Positions 19,861 through 29,232 of a DNA stretch of 64,000 bases are shown here, one piece after another. Each line of letters opens with the position of its first letter. The first letter of the stretch is position 1. The position numbers and the translations under genes are program-made. The DNA is from Rhynchopus sp. YZ270_cl-10 (lineage: Eukaryota; Euglenozoa; Diplonemea; Diplonemida; Diplonemidae). The notes beneath the pieces are model-generated. The model worked only from the letters and a program-made list of their open reading frames with translations. It made no database searches and was not told the origin of the DNA. The stretch spans positions 558,001 through 622,000 of the forward strand of contig OZ037844.1 of the NCBI GenBank assembly GCA_964035575.1, in the 5' to 3' direction.

Positions 19861-20555
19861 ATTATACCTGGATATTACCAGCTATATAATTCAAAAATAT
19901 AATACAAACAACTCCCTGCGCAAATGGTGTACTTTTCGCTTTCTTCATAGACATTGGGATGGGGTGGGTGAAAATTTTGCATTTGCTGAGGGATGGGGCA
20001 GTATCCCGAGGTGGAAAATGGAGTGAGGGTGGTCGTACCCCAGCTCGGGCCCGAGTCCGCCCGAGTCCGCCGGAGTCCGCCCGACTCGGGCGGACTCCGG
20101 CGGACCTGAGACGGACTTTCAAAGTCCGCCAAAAGTCCGTCTCGACTCGGGCGGACTCCGGCGGACTACGAACTATGTGAAACACAAAAAAAAAAGCAGG
20201 TCGCCGGGGGGTGTAAGGCATTCTTCCGTGCAGAAGAGATGTAGGGAGAAATAAGCCTGAAAAGGTGAAAAGGGTTACACAAGAGTCTAATGGACAAGCA
20301 TGAATGTGTTTCCTTCTCCATTTTCGATACCTTCGGATGGCAGTATACCATCAGAAAGGTAGGTCATGAATACGGAGGTGGAGGGTTTGCTGACCATTTC
20401 TTGTCTGGCTCACCGTTTTCAGGGTACCAAAAAAAAATAATTTGTTTGGTCGAGAATCAAAAAAAGTTGTTTCATATACTAACTATTCTACTGAATAGAA
20501 GGTATAATGGGGTGCACTTATCTTTTGGTAGAGAATCAAAAAAAAAGAAAAAAGT

Positions 20556-20656
20556 CTTGAAAATACAAAAAGCCCTCAGTGCCCGGTGTACCGGGGGGTG
20601 GACCCGGGTGGACCCCAACCATGCAGTTCTCTGACCCATTTCGAGGTTTTACATCC
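20556..20656 (+). repeat. RepB dispersed repeat (divergent)
   Basis: Contains AAAGCCCTCAGTGCCCGGTG, two GGTGGACCC blocks in tandem, CCATGCAGT and CATTTCGAGGTTTTACATCC. Confidence 0.65.
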
Positions 20657-20710
20657 GAAAAAGAAGAGTTTTTTATGTGAATATGAACCTGGGCCTCTTG
20701 ATTCCCTAAA

Positions 20711-20985
20711 CCTAAAATCACAAAAAAATGTAACTATTGAAATACAAGTGAAGCCCGAAGCCCGTGTGTACCTGGACAATGGGGAAAAAAGGGGGGGTAT
20801 TATAAGCCTCTTGTGCTGAGTCACCTGAATTTGAAGCAATTTGAAGCGTGTTGGGAATTTACTACTTTTTCAAAATCAGAGGTGGGTCACCCTAAAATCA
20901 CAAAAAAAAATGTGACTATTGAAAACACAAGTGAAGTCCGAAGCCCGTGTGTACCTGGACAAGGGGGAAAAAGAGGGGGTAAAGC
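20711..20985 (+). repeat. Direct repeat pair, ~95 bp, 182 bp apart
   Basis: Blocks at 20711-20806 and 20893-20985 both contain CCTAAAATCACAAAAAAA, ACTATTGAAA, AAGTGAAG-CCGAAGCCCG and TGTGTACCTGGACAA followed by a G/A-rich tail. A RepC-like CTTGTGCTGAGTCACC (20809-20826) lies between them. Confidence 0.75.
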
Positions 20986-21369
20986 TCGTTTGTAAGGTGA
21001 TTCTAATCCTATTGTTGGTTATCCTGTTTTTTTATCTAAAAAAAAAAGTGGATATTGTTCTTATGCAGAAACTACTTTTGTAGGAAGTAAATTGGTGTTT
21101 TTCTTCTTCTTCTTTTTTTTGTTTTTCGCGTCCCACACAATAAAGGAGGTCTTGCGTTAAATGTACAGCGCACTGTGCTCGAGCCAACGCTTTCTGGGGT
21201 GATCTGATGTGTGGTGAATGCCATGAAGCTTAAAAGCTAAAAGAAAAATCGATAAAGGCAAATTTGAAACGTATCGTCATGAGAATTGACGCAGAAAACT
21301 TTGAAAAACTTTAAAAATTACATTCTATTCTACTGAATAGAATAATAGGTGCACTAAATGTACCCAAAC

Positions 21370-21958
21370 CAGTGATGTATATAGGTATCTGTATGTGGGA
21401 CCAAATCCCACAAAAAATCGAAAAAAAAAAAAAAAACTATAGAATTTCGGGATTTTTTGCAATTTTTACCTTACCTTACAGGACTCTAAGAGGGGTCCCG
21501 AAGGGACTCCAGAGCAACGCGACCCCACCATGAAGAGCACGGTCGTCAAGAAGCCTAAAAAACGAGTCGGGATTCCGCAAAAAGGGGTTCTCTGAGTGAC
21601 TCGTGGTGTAAAAAGCTAGATTTTTACACCGTACCATGAATTTTTTTTCGCCTGCGGCGCCATTTTATATTATTTTTTTTTGCTTCGCAAAAAAAAGTAT
21701 TGTTCCCAGTGTCTTCCTTGTCAGCAGTGCTGAATTTTGGGGCAAAAAACAAGCTGATCCCGATCTTGAAATCTGGATTCCTGGATAAGACACTAGTTTT
21801 CCACACACAAAAACAATGACTGCCTCACACAAAACTACCGTTTTGGTGGGTGCTAGCTATATAAAACCCTGCACACAACCACGCGAAAATCCAAAAAAGG
21901 GGGTTTCCCACATATTTCCCCCTTTACTGTACCCCCACCACCCCTATATACATTACTG
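21370..21958. mobile_element. hAT-like non-autonomous transposon, 589 bp
   Basis: Ends CAGTGATGTATATAGG and CCTATATACATTACTG, inverted with one mismatch. They are flanked by a perfect 8-bp duplication, ACCCAAAC (21362-21369 and 21959-21966). An 8-bp duplication with CA-T/A-TG-type termini is the signature of the hAT superfamily. No transposase is encoded. The interior includes a hairpin (GTGTAAAAA...TTTTTACAC, 21606-21629). A block at 21608-21758 is shared, inverted, with the element at 32391-33135. Confidence 0.88.
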
Positions 21959-22532
21959 ACCCAAACTTGAAAAAAAAAAAAAAATCATAGATTGAAGATG
22001 AATGTACCTCTTCTGCATCATAGTCAGTCGTCCACCAGAAGTTTGATGTCCAAAAAAGCATGTCAAATTACTCTAAAAAAAGAAATCCATTCGCTGGTGT
22101 GACTTGAAACCCAAATTCCCCGTACTTCTTTCTATCGGGTTGAATGTGTTTTTATGAAGTTTTTGATATGTTTGCTTTGTGCTCTTGCTTTCTGTATTTT
22201 CCCGTCTGGTTCCGACCACACCATCTGCAAAACTTATTTTTACACCAAATTTTTGGACGACTGCATTATGAGGGGAAAGCTTTGTGTGCATTTTTTATTG
22301 CAAAAGGGATCATTGCTGAAGCAGAAGAAACCTGGCGTTTAAACGTTGAGGGTAGGGAGGGATGTGTCCTCATACGCATAGCGAATATACCGTATACGGA
22401 ATTTTGTTGGATCGGACAAATGTCCTAAAGTTCTATTTTCGGCGAAAAGCCCTCTCCTTCGGCCGAAAGTCCCAAAACTTGTCCGATTCAAAAAAAAAAA
22501 TTCAGTGAGATGAACGAAAGAAAGATTGCAAT

Positions 22533-22640
22533 GCGCATATCAAAAATAATAAAACCTACATTCTTGAGCTCTTCTATACGAAATGATTTTCATTGGACGC
22601 ATCCCCGTACGCGTTCCGCTTCGTCTGTTGAAAACAAAAA
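22533..22640 (-). repeat. RepH dispersed repeat (reverse copy)
   Basis: Reverse-complement match to 10376-10556 without the ~90-base interruption: AAATAATAAAACCTACATTC, GATTTTCATTGGACGCATCC and CGTACGCG. It is one of the few repeats in minus orientation. Confidence 0.65.
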
Positions 22641-22957
22641 GAAAAAAGAGGCTGAGGGGGAGAGGCTGTGACATAATCTGCTATTGTTTTGGGCAAAAAA
22701 AAAAAAAATCGAAACTCAAAAAGAAGTCTCCTTTAAAAAGATCGTATTGTTTGTGTGCTCAAAGCCGGAAAACAAAAACGTGAAAAAATTGTGTTAAACT
22801 GAAGTACGGTTGTTGTGGTTAATTGAGTACTCAAAAAGAAAAAAACAAGCGAGCTTCTGTCTTTTTCAATCCGTTTTGTTTGCCCTGCAGCTGCCTCCAA
22901 TCTTTTTAGAATTGACAACACGTTGTTTTATCAAAAAAAAAACAGCAATAAAAAAAT

Positions 22958-23044
22958 GAAGTGATAGTGCCTCGGAAACGCCTCTGTACGACGCAGGCAC
23001 TGACACTCCGCGGGTTATCGAACCCCCGGAGCTGCACTCGGGAG
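22958..23044 (+). repeat. RepA dispersed repeat with perfect hairpin
   Basis: GTGATAGTGCC...ACGCCTC, ACGACGCAGGCACTG, then CTCCGCGGGTTATCGAACCC followed by CCGGAG: a stem closed by ATCG. Confidence 0.65.
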
Positions 23045-23243
23045 ATACTGACAGGAAAACTGCAAAGCAAGCACACATTTCCCCCCCTGATTAGGGGGCA
23101 CCGTATTCGTACAAAATTTATCGACATTATGGTCAAACATTAGTACAGCCGATAATTTGCACGAATACGACGGTAACTACATGATTTTAAAGACTAAAAA
23201 AAGACATGTGTCCTGGAACACAATTTCGCAAATACCCTCCAAA

Positions 23244-23325
23244 GAGTTGAAAGCATGCAAACTTCCTCACCGTTCATCATGCTTCTCCATGGGTTATCGA
23301 ACCCCAGAGAGAGAGAGAGAGAGAA
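23244..23325 (+). repeat. RepA dispersed repeat ending in (GA)n
   Basis: GTTGAAAGCATGCAAACTTC, CTCACCGTTCATC and GGGTTATCGAACCCCAGAGA running into a GA microsatellite. Confidence 0.65.
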
Positions 23326-23438
23326 TCAGGGGAAAGAAAGTCTTCGGAAAGCCTTTTCGACGTAACCTTCTTTTTTGGTTCGATTCCACCAAAACAAGTA
23401 AGAGATTCTAGCAGTACCACAACGAAGCATTTATTACA

Positions 23439-23486
23439 TACTGTGGGTGTTATAACGTTATCGATAACGTTTTAACACCCACAGTA
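23439..23486. repeat. 48-bp near-perfect palindrome
   Basis: TACTGTGGGTGTTA at the left and TAACACCCACAGTA at the right, around a centre TAACGTTATCGATAACGTT. AACGAAGCA occurs on both outer sides (23421-23429 and 23502-23510), which may mark a duplicated target of a slightly larger insertion. Confidence 0.7.
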
Positions 23487-23968
23487 CGTTATTACAGTCA
23501 ATAACGAAGCACAGGTGGGAGTAAAAATAATACAACACCCCCCGTTCATATTTTGTTCAGTTGATGCGCTTACCCACGTCATACCAACTCAAGATGCTTT
23601 TTTGGAGGGGTTTATTTTTTACTAAAAAGGGCAAATACCCCTGGCTGGCTTATTGGACTACCGTAACCGAGAAAAGTTAGGGCGTGGCGTGCCTTAACTT
23701 TTGGTCGCGGGTATAATATTTTCTCATCAATTCATTAACTGATTGAGACAACTTTAATTCTGAGATATAACTAAGGGGGGTTTATCAAGATTGTGGGGAA
23801 AAGGGGTAAAAAAAACGAGAAACAAAAGGGACGCTGTATTGCAATGGAGCGTCTAAACTTGGAGTTTAGAAAGGTAGGGAAAAAGTTGACTATATGGGTT
23901 CGTCCCAGCCTGGAGTCATCACGCTTGCGTGAGCTCCTTAAAGGGCAAAACAGTCGGGAAGACACGCT

Positions 23969-24085
23969 TGACATACTAATCCCTCTCGTGACAGTGTACC
24001 TTTGGTACAATGACCGGGGGGGGGGGGGGTGGACACCCAAACCATGCAAGTCCTACAATCCATTTCGTGGTTTGCATCTGATATG
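23969..24085 (+). repeat. RepB dispersed repeat with a G run
   Basis: CCCTCTCGTGACAGTGTACC, CAATGACCG, a run of 13 G, GTGGACACCCAAACCATGCA and TCCATTTCGTGGTTTGCATC. Confidence 0.75.
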
Positions 24086-24230
24086 TTTTCACTCATCAAC
24101 CTGATGAACGGGGATCATTGCAAACACACGGGACGCGAATCCTAGGGTCCGGTAAAAAAAATATACCTTGACAAATGATAGATGCCATTGGCCTTTATGC
24201 CTCTGTTGTCCACTTCTCTAAAGACAAAGT

Positions 24231-24460
24231 GGAGTTGATAGTGCAAAACGCCTCTGAGACTCATACACTGTAAACATACAGTAATTGTTGATACAGGCAC
24301 ACTCCGACTGACCCACTATACGATGTCAGCCATCCGGATGAAAGCACAAAGTACCCTGCGGCCAACAAAATTGTACACAAAGACCACTACAATACCCACA
24401 ACTCTTTCGCGAGAGTTGAAAAAAAAAAGTTGAAAGTGCAAAACGCCTCCTCGAGCATCT
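24231..24460 (+). repeat. RepA-RepJ-RepA repeat cluster
   Basis: RepA start at 24231 (GTTGATAGTGCAAAACGCC), RepJ at about 24290-24400 (CACTCCGACTGACCCACTAT, ATGTCAGCCATCCGGATGAA, GTACCCTGCGGCC), and a second RepA start at 24431. The same RepJ-RepA pairing occurs at 57339-57505. Confidence 0.6.
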
Positions 24461-25126
24461 GGCTAAACAAACGGTTGAAAAATAAAATAAAAAATTGATA
24501 TAAATTGCGCCTCTTCATGCGTTGTGCTTTTTCCCCCTTCATCGCTTCGTTTTGGTTCTTTAGAGATAACAAGAGAAGATTTTGAGTTGAATAATTTAAG
24601 TCGAAAACTCCAAGCAAAAGTTTTAAATGGTGACAAATGTTGCCAGTTTTCAAAACTCCAAGCAAAAGGGAAACGGGGCGCAAACGTGACGGGTTAAGAA
24701 AAAAAAAGTTTTTATCCAGATAGGGAAAACTTCTCACTGCTTAGTCCCCTAGATCACAATCGTTATCGCATCATTAGTTTAATAACGTGCAGATGCCCCC
24801 TGGGTGTAGGAGAAAAACAACGCAAGATTTACATGGAAAGAAAACATAATGTTAAAGGGAAAGAAAGGTAGAAGGGGGGGGGAGAGAGAGAGAGAGAGTG
24901 ACATATAACATGGGGAAGAAAAAAAGCTTTTTCTTTGCGCGAAATTGGCGGCAGATTGCTCTTGCGATGCTAATATTGTAGGTTCATTTTCTCTCCTTGA
25001 TGACCGAGACGTCATCCTGCACAGTGTAGAACAGCAAAGAAGTTACCCTCCAAAAAAAAAGAAGGTATTTTAGTATCGACACAAAGAGGAGGGGGAGAAA
25101 GGAATGATCATTTGTCATAAGACAAA

Positions 25127-25203
25127 ACAAAGAGGGTTGTCTGTAGGTGGACACCTAACCGTGCACTCCTACAATCCATTTCGTGGTTCACATCCTGATA
25201 TGA
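25127..25203 (+). repeat. RepB dispersed repeat (3' part)
   Basis: AGGTGGACACCTAACCGTGCA, CTCCTACAATCCATTTCGTG and TTCACATCCTGATATG. It lies 70 bases past the stop codon of the large surface protein gene. Confidence 0.65.
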
Positions 25204-25274
25204 ACTGTACTGTACAAAAAAAAAAACCCCAATTTTTTTTCCGCAATATTTTTTCAATACACCCATCAAGTACC

Positions 25275-28200
25275 CTAAACAGGAACCCCAACCTGCGGCC
25301 TGGACAAACTGCTACTCGGCAACGATGCCAGGGCCATAGACCTTCCGAGCGATTTGCTTCCACCTCCACCCCCTCCTGTCCCCTTTGCATTGAAACTCTG
25401 CACCCTCCGAGCTGTGAGGGGTGTGGAGAGGCCGAGAGGTTCTTCCAGAGAGAAGCTTGAGTCTTGCAGGATGGATTCACTTGTGTGTCGCTCGCAGGGA
25501 AGAGGCAGGCTTGCTTCTGACGCTACCAGCTCTACTTCAATGGTACAGCCGCTTCCTGCAGAGTTTTGCGCGAGAGACAACGCACCAAGACGTCCACGTC
25601 GTTTTGAGAAGAGGATGTACCCCTCCGCCCCTATATCCAACACAACCTTGATCATCATGATCCCAGCCGCGCCCATCATCAACCACGATGCCGTAACGAA
25701 CACCCACGAATCAGGGTTTCCCTTATAGTACCCTACACCCATGAGGAACATCCCAAAGGATTGTGTTGCAAGCATCGCGGACATAATATAGTTGTCTCGT
25801 GTCCGGGCACGTGGCCATGCTACTGCTTCTGCGGTCAACAGAACAAGAAATACGACTCCATAAAAGACCTTTTGATGGCCACATCCTGTCATGGTATCGG
25901 TGCTTGGACCCTGCACTGCAGCGATCACTAATGAAGCGGACATATCGACAAACCCATAGCACGCCCAGGATTCACGATATTGCCGTGTAACGGACGCATA
26001 GCGGAGTGACCACATATTCTTTTCCTGCCTCGACACCCATTCCCCAGGACCGATCAGGGCATTAAGGTAGCGACGATCCTTCGTGGTTTCATCGTTAAGG
26101 TAGTACCCTTGGGTGGGTACACCGCGGGTCACCTCACGAAGAACAAAGCAGGGCACTACAACACAAGCAAAGAGCGTCAACGCACCCAGCAAAAACAACG
26201 CAATGGAAGGAGGGTAGAACACTAATGCCATGGCACCCAGAGCGGTTCCTTGAAGCAGGTATTGGAAGACGAAGAGCGGGGCGGAAGGGAAACGGCAGAG
26301 ACCAAGTGTATCGAGAGTCGAGGCAAAGCAGCCAGCAAGCGAGACAGTCTTCACAACGAGAAAGGCAAGAAGCGAGAACCCCACCGTGATCGCAAAGTTC
26401 CCTACAACGACACCCGCCGCCTCGGAGCCAAAGAGGGAGATCCGCGTTGGGTGAAGTGCCATTGGGTATTGCCGTTCGTTGAGGGGCTGTGAGATCTTAC
26501 ATGGTCCCCCCGCTACAACCAGACGCAGGGCCGGCCCCGCAGCCGCCCCTGCCCCAGCCAGCGACGCCACGACAGCAGTCTGCGCCGCACCCTCGGAGAC
26601 CTCCTCTGTCCGCTCCATCACCTCCTCCACAGCAGCGCTTACCACCGGCGCCGTCGTTTCCTCCACTACATCCAAGGGTTCCATGGTGGTGCCCTGCGGG
26701 GTTGCCTGCGGTATCGTGGTAGAGCTGAGTGGAGCCTCTGAGAGGGTTGTGGCAGTAGGTACCCCCGAAGGAAGTGCAGTAAACGGTGTAGTTGTTGGTG
26801 GAAGTGTAGGTGAAACTGTCGGTGAAAAGGTAGGAATAGCAGTCTCAGGAATGCCGGTCGGAGGTGACAACGTGATCGGTGTGAGGGTAGGTGGTGATAA
26901 CGTAGGTGGCGAGTCCGTCAGTGGTGGGCGTGTCGGAGGTGATGAGGTAGGAGGGGAAAGGGTAAGAGGCACCAACGTCGGCGGGGCAGGCGTAGGTGGC
27001 GAAGATGACGCCGGTGTTGAAGTAAGTGGTGCGGGTGTTGGTGGCGATGCCGTCGGAGGGGATGGTGTAGGTGGTGCTGGTGTCGGTGGTGAGGGAGTTG
27101 GCGGCGACACTGTTGGTGGTGAAGGTGTGTCTGGCGCCGGTGTAGGTGGTGACTGCGTCAATGGTGCTGGCGTAGGTGGCGACGGTGTTGGCGGCGCTGG
27201 TGTCGGTGGCGCTGGCGTGGGTGGGGATGGAGTTGGTGGCGATGGTGTCGGTGGTGCTGGTGTTGGCGGTGCTGGGGTCGGTGGGGATGGTGTCGGTGGT
27301 GCCGGTGTAGGTGGCGACAGCGTCAATGGTGCTGGTGTTGGTGGTGAGGGAGTTGGCGGCGACACTGTTGGGGGCGAAGGTGTGTCTGGCGCCGGTGTCG
27401 GTGGTGACTGCGTCAATGGTGCCGGTGTCGGTGGCGCTGGCGTCGGTGGTGATGGAGTTGGCGGCGCTGGTGTTGGTGGCGATGACGTCGGTGGGGATGG
27501 TGTCGGTGGTGCCGGTGTAGGTGGTGACAGCGTCAATGGTGCTGGGGTGGGTGGCGATGGTGTCGGCGGTGCTGGTGTCGGTGGCGCTGGCGTAGCTGGT
27601 GATGGAGTTGGTGGCGCTGGTGTTGGTGGCGACGGCGTCGGTGGCGACACTGTTGGGGGTAACGGTGTGTCTGGCGCCGGTGTAGGTGGTGACTGCGTCA
27701 ATGGTGCTGTAGTTGGCGCTGGTGTCGGCGGCTCGGGTGTGGGCGGAGACGGCGTCGGTGGGGGTGTCACTGGTGCTGTGTCTTTGTAGCACAGCACGGA
27801 CGTTGCTGTGCGGAAGAAAAGCCACCCGCCGCTCGCATACACTCCCGTCACGACCTCCGCTGGTGCATCCCATATGTCGATGATGTTCACACCGGTCACC
27901 GATGCTTGGTACATATTCATCTGCTTGGAAAACACTAGGTACGTAAACACCTCCCCTTCCTGCGTCAGGGTCACCAGACGCGCTAAGGTCTGCTGCGCAG
28001 CCTCCCACTGCACACCTGCTGTATTGGGGTGCACCGTCTGCACGGAGTACCCCTGCGGGGTCGTAGCGGCACCTGACTGCGCACCGTATGTGACCAACAG
28101 TCCCTTACTGTCGCTGTACGCCATCATCATGACCCCAGGCAGCGACGTGCCCAACGCAGGGAGGAGGGTAGGGACGGTCGGTGTCACCAGGTCGTACACA

Positions 28201-28769
28201 GTCACCGTCAGGCTGCTTGCGACGTAGAGCTTCGACCCGCTGTCGGTACTGATTGCTGTGCACGGCGAGTCTATCACAATATCCGTCACATCACGCGTAA
28301 AGAGGTTTGCCGAGTAGAACATCGGGACCTGACAACACAGATACACATCCATCGGGCTGTTCTGGTTGTGCGCCATATCTGAGCAGGTCACAGCTGCGTT
28401 GACCACTTCTACCATGGTGCCCGCAAATGCCGCAGGGGGGCTCACGTCGACGATACCAAACGTCAACGACGTGGCAGTCATGAGCAGAGCAAATATTATC
28501 GTTTGGCTGGTCGCATGGGCCGACAAGACCCAGTCCGTGACGCCGGGGAAGTCCTTGGAGGAGATCTCCGTCGCCGTGCCTGCGTCTGCATCCAGCAGGA
28601 CCTGCGCTATCCTCCCCACCATGCCGACGTACGCATAGTCCCCTACCAAGAGCACCGCCTTCGGCTCAGCGCCAGGAGCGTATGTGTCAATGAGGTACCT
28701 CGGTGTGGCTGCCGTACTCACCCCAGCGCCACAGAGAACTGCGAGACACAGTGTCCATGTCCATCCCAT
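25275..28769 (-). CDS. Large surface protein: signal peptide, propeller-like ectodomain, Pro/Thr stalk, multi-pass membrane domain
   Basis: Protein of 1164 residues. Residues 1-20 are a clear signal peptide (MGWTWTLCLAVLCGAGVSTA). Residues ~22-325 alternate short hydrophobic strands with turns (KAVLLVGDYAYVGMVGRIAQ), suggesting a beta-propeller-like ectodomain; this is a shape judgement. Residues ~328-670 form an extended stalk of PPTPAP/PPTPSP repeats, a likely site of O-glycosylation. Residues ~780-1040 contain about seven hydrophobic segments, so the C-terminal half is multi-pass. The last ~120 residues are polar and Ser-rich and probably cytoplasmic. Similar stalk-plus-membrane proteins are known from several flagellates; the specific role (adhesion, sensing) is unknown. 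The antisense of the stalk is also open, a by-product of its codons. Confidence 0.85.
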   Translation of the reverse strand: MGWTWTLCLAVLCGAGVSTAATPRYLIDTYAPGAEPKAVLLVGDYAYVGMVGRIAQVLLDADAGTATEISSKDFPGVTDWVLSAHATSQTIIFALLMTATSLTFGIVDVSPPAAFAGTMVEVVNAAVTCSDMAHNQNSPMDVYLCCQVPMFYSANLFTRDVTDIVIDSPCTAISTDSGSKLYVASSLTVTVYDLVTPTVPTLLPALGTSLPGVMMMAYSDSKGLLVTYGAQSGAATTPQGYSVQTVHPNTAGVQWEAAQQTLARLVTLTQEGEVFTYLVFSKQMNMYQASVTGVNIIDIWDAPAEVVTGVYASGGWLFFRTATSVLCYKDTAPVTPPPTPSPPTPEPPTPAPTTAPLTQSPPTPAPDTPLPPTVSPPTPSPPTPAPPTPSPATPAPPTPAPPTPSPPTPAPLTLSPPTPAPPTPSPPTSSPPTPAPPTPSPPTPAPPTPAPLTQSPPTPAPDTPSPPTVSPPTPSPPTPAPLTLSPPTPAPPTPSPPTPAPPTPAPPTPSPPTPSPPTPAPPTPAPPTPSPPTPAPLTQSPPTPAPDTPSPPTVSPPTPSPPTPAPPTPSPPTASPPTPAPLTSTPASSSPPTPAPPTLVPLTLSPPTSSPPTRPPLTDSPPTLSPPTLTPITLSPPTGIPETAIPTFSPTVSPTLPPTTTPFTALPSGVPTATTLSEAPLSSTTIPQATPQGTTMEPLDVVEETTAPVVSAAVEEVMERTEEVSEGAAQTAVVASLAGAGAAAGPALRLVVAGGPCKISQPLNERQYPMALHPTRISLFGSEAAGVVVGNFAITVGFSLLAFLVVKTVSLAGCFASTLDTLGLCRFPSAPLFVFQYLLQGTALGAMALVFYPPSIALFLLGALTLFACVVVPCFVLREVTRGVPTQGYYLNDETTKDRRYLNALIGPGEWVSRQEKNMWSLRYASVTRQYRESWACYGFVDMSASLVIAAVQGPSTDTMTGCGHQKVFYGVVFLVLLTAEAVAWPRARTRDNYIMSAMLATQSFGMFLMGVGYYKGNPDSWVFVTASWLMMGAAGIMMIKVVLDIGAEGYILFSKRRGRLGALSLAQNSAGSGCTIEVELVASEASLPLPCERHTSESILQDSSFSLEEPLGLSTPLTARRVQSFNAKGTGGGGGGSKSLGRSMALASLPSSSLSRPQVGVPV
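26760..27785 (-). repeat. Coding minisatellite for the Pro/Thr stalk
   Basis: About 1 kb of degenerate 9-, 15- and 30-base units coding for PPTPAP, PPTPSP, LTQSPP and TPAPDTPSP. Larger blocks recur within it (for example LTQSPPTPAPDT at several places), pointing to expansion by unequal exchange or slippage. The stalk length is expected to vary between alleles. Confidence 0.8.
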
Positions 28770-29232
28770 GCCGTGGTGTGGTGGAAGGTGCCAAAGAATG
28801 TTTCGGTAATTCGGTTATTGGGCGGATTTCAAAAATGGAAAAGAAAATGTGTGAAACCTGAGTTGAGTTGATGAGTTGATCATGATGTGGATATGACCTC
28901 AGGGGAAGTCCATGTGGATGAACCAACGAAAAGGAGAGTAAGGGAGTAAGAACTAAAACAGAGAGAGGGAAGGGAAAGTTTCATGGAACAAAACCAAAGG
29001 GCTTTTGTTGGAAACATACAACAAAAGAAGAAAAAAACACAGATTTTTCCACATCACACTGTTGTTGAAAGGCGACAAATAAAAAAAAAGGCCAATTCTT
29101 TGTGGAGATGAATGAAGTGCCTCTTTGTGCACATACAGCAAGACCACTATAAAAAAAATCAAAGATATTACTCCCCAGCACACACATTGAATGATGAGAT
29201 GTACTTCTCTCATGTACATTAGCATTGGAATT
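28770..29232. other. Short intergenic spacer
   Basis: Leader of the large surface protein gene and trailer of the PAN-like gene. I see no other gene or named repeat, only AT-rich sequence with a RepC-like trace at 29108-29135. Confidence 0.6.

Larger units (their letters stand above)
18315..20177. mobile_element. Outer DNA transposon with long inverted arms
   Basis: Ends CATAGTTCGTAGTCCGCCGG (18315) and its reverse complement (ending 20177). The 6-bp direct repeat TGAAAC flanks both sides exactly (18309-18314 and 20178-20183). The arms match as imperfect inverted repeats over several hundred bases: a GGCGGACTCGGG-type repeat zone, then a shared stretch at about 18872-18965 and 19915-20035. 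Two other elements interrupt it: a palindromic element at 18537-18871 and a truncated copy of the 2831-type transposon at 19010-19860. No transposase frame remains. Confidence 0.85.
14271..25274. other. 11-kb gene desert rich in repeats and transposons
   Basis: No reading frame has gene-like composition except a weak one at 17140-17442. The region holds a RepD-like piece (14571-14632), RepA (14764, 22958, 23244, 24231, 24419), RepB (15464, 18115, 20556, 23969, 25127), a minisatellite (15769-16758), nested transposons (18315-20177), a duplicated block (20711/20893), a hAT-like element (21370-21958) and RepH (22533). Confidence 0.65.

Noticed and set aside
18309-20183. Reading the 6-bp duplication and long inverted arms as a Polinton-type element
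   Set aside because: The element is under 2 kb, shows no coding remnants and has CATAG ends, so nothing supports a virus-like origin.
23360-23410. Possible tRNA or SINE with GGTTCGATTCC
   Set aside because: A B-box-like sequence is present, but no A-box, acceptor stem or anticodon arm can be drawn.
26479-27789. Plus-strand Gly/Val-rich frame of 436 residues
   Set aside because: It is the antisense of the PPTPAP/PPTPSP stalk of the surface protein; open because of the codons used there.
26845-28008. Thr/Ala-rich minus-strand frame of 387 residues
   Set aside because: Shifted-frame shadow of the same stalk.
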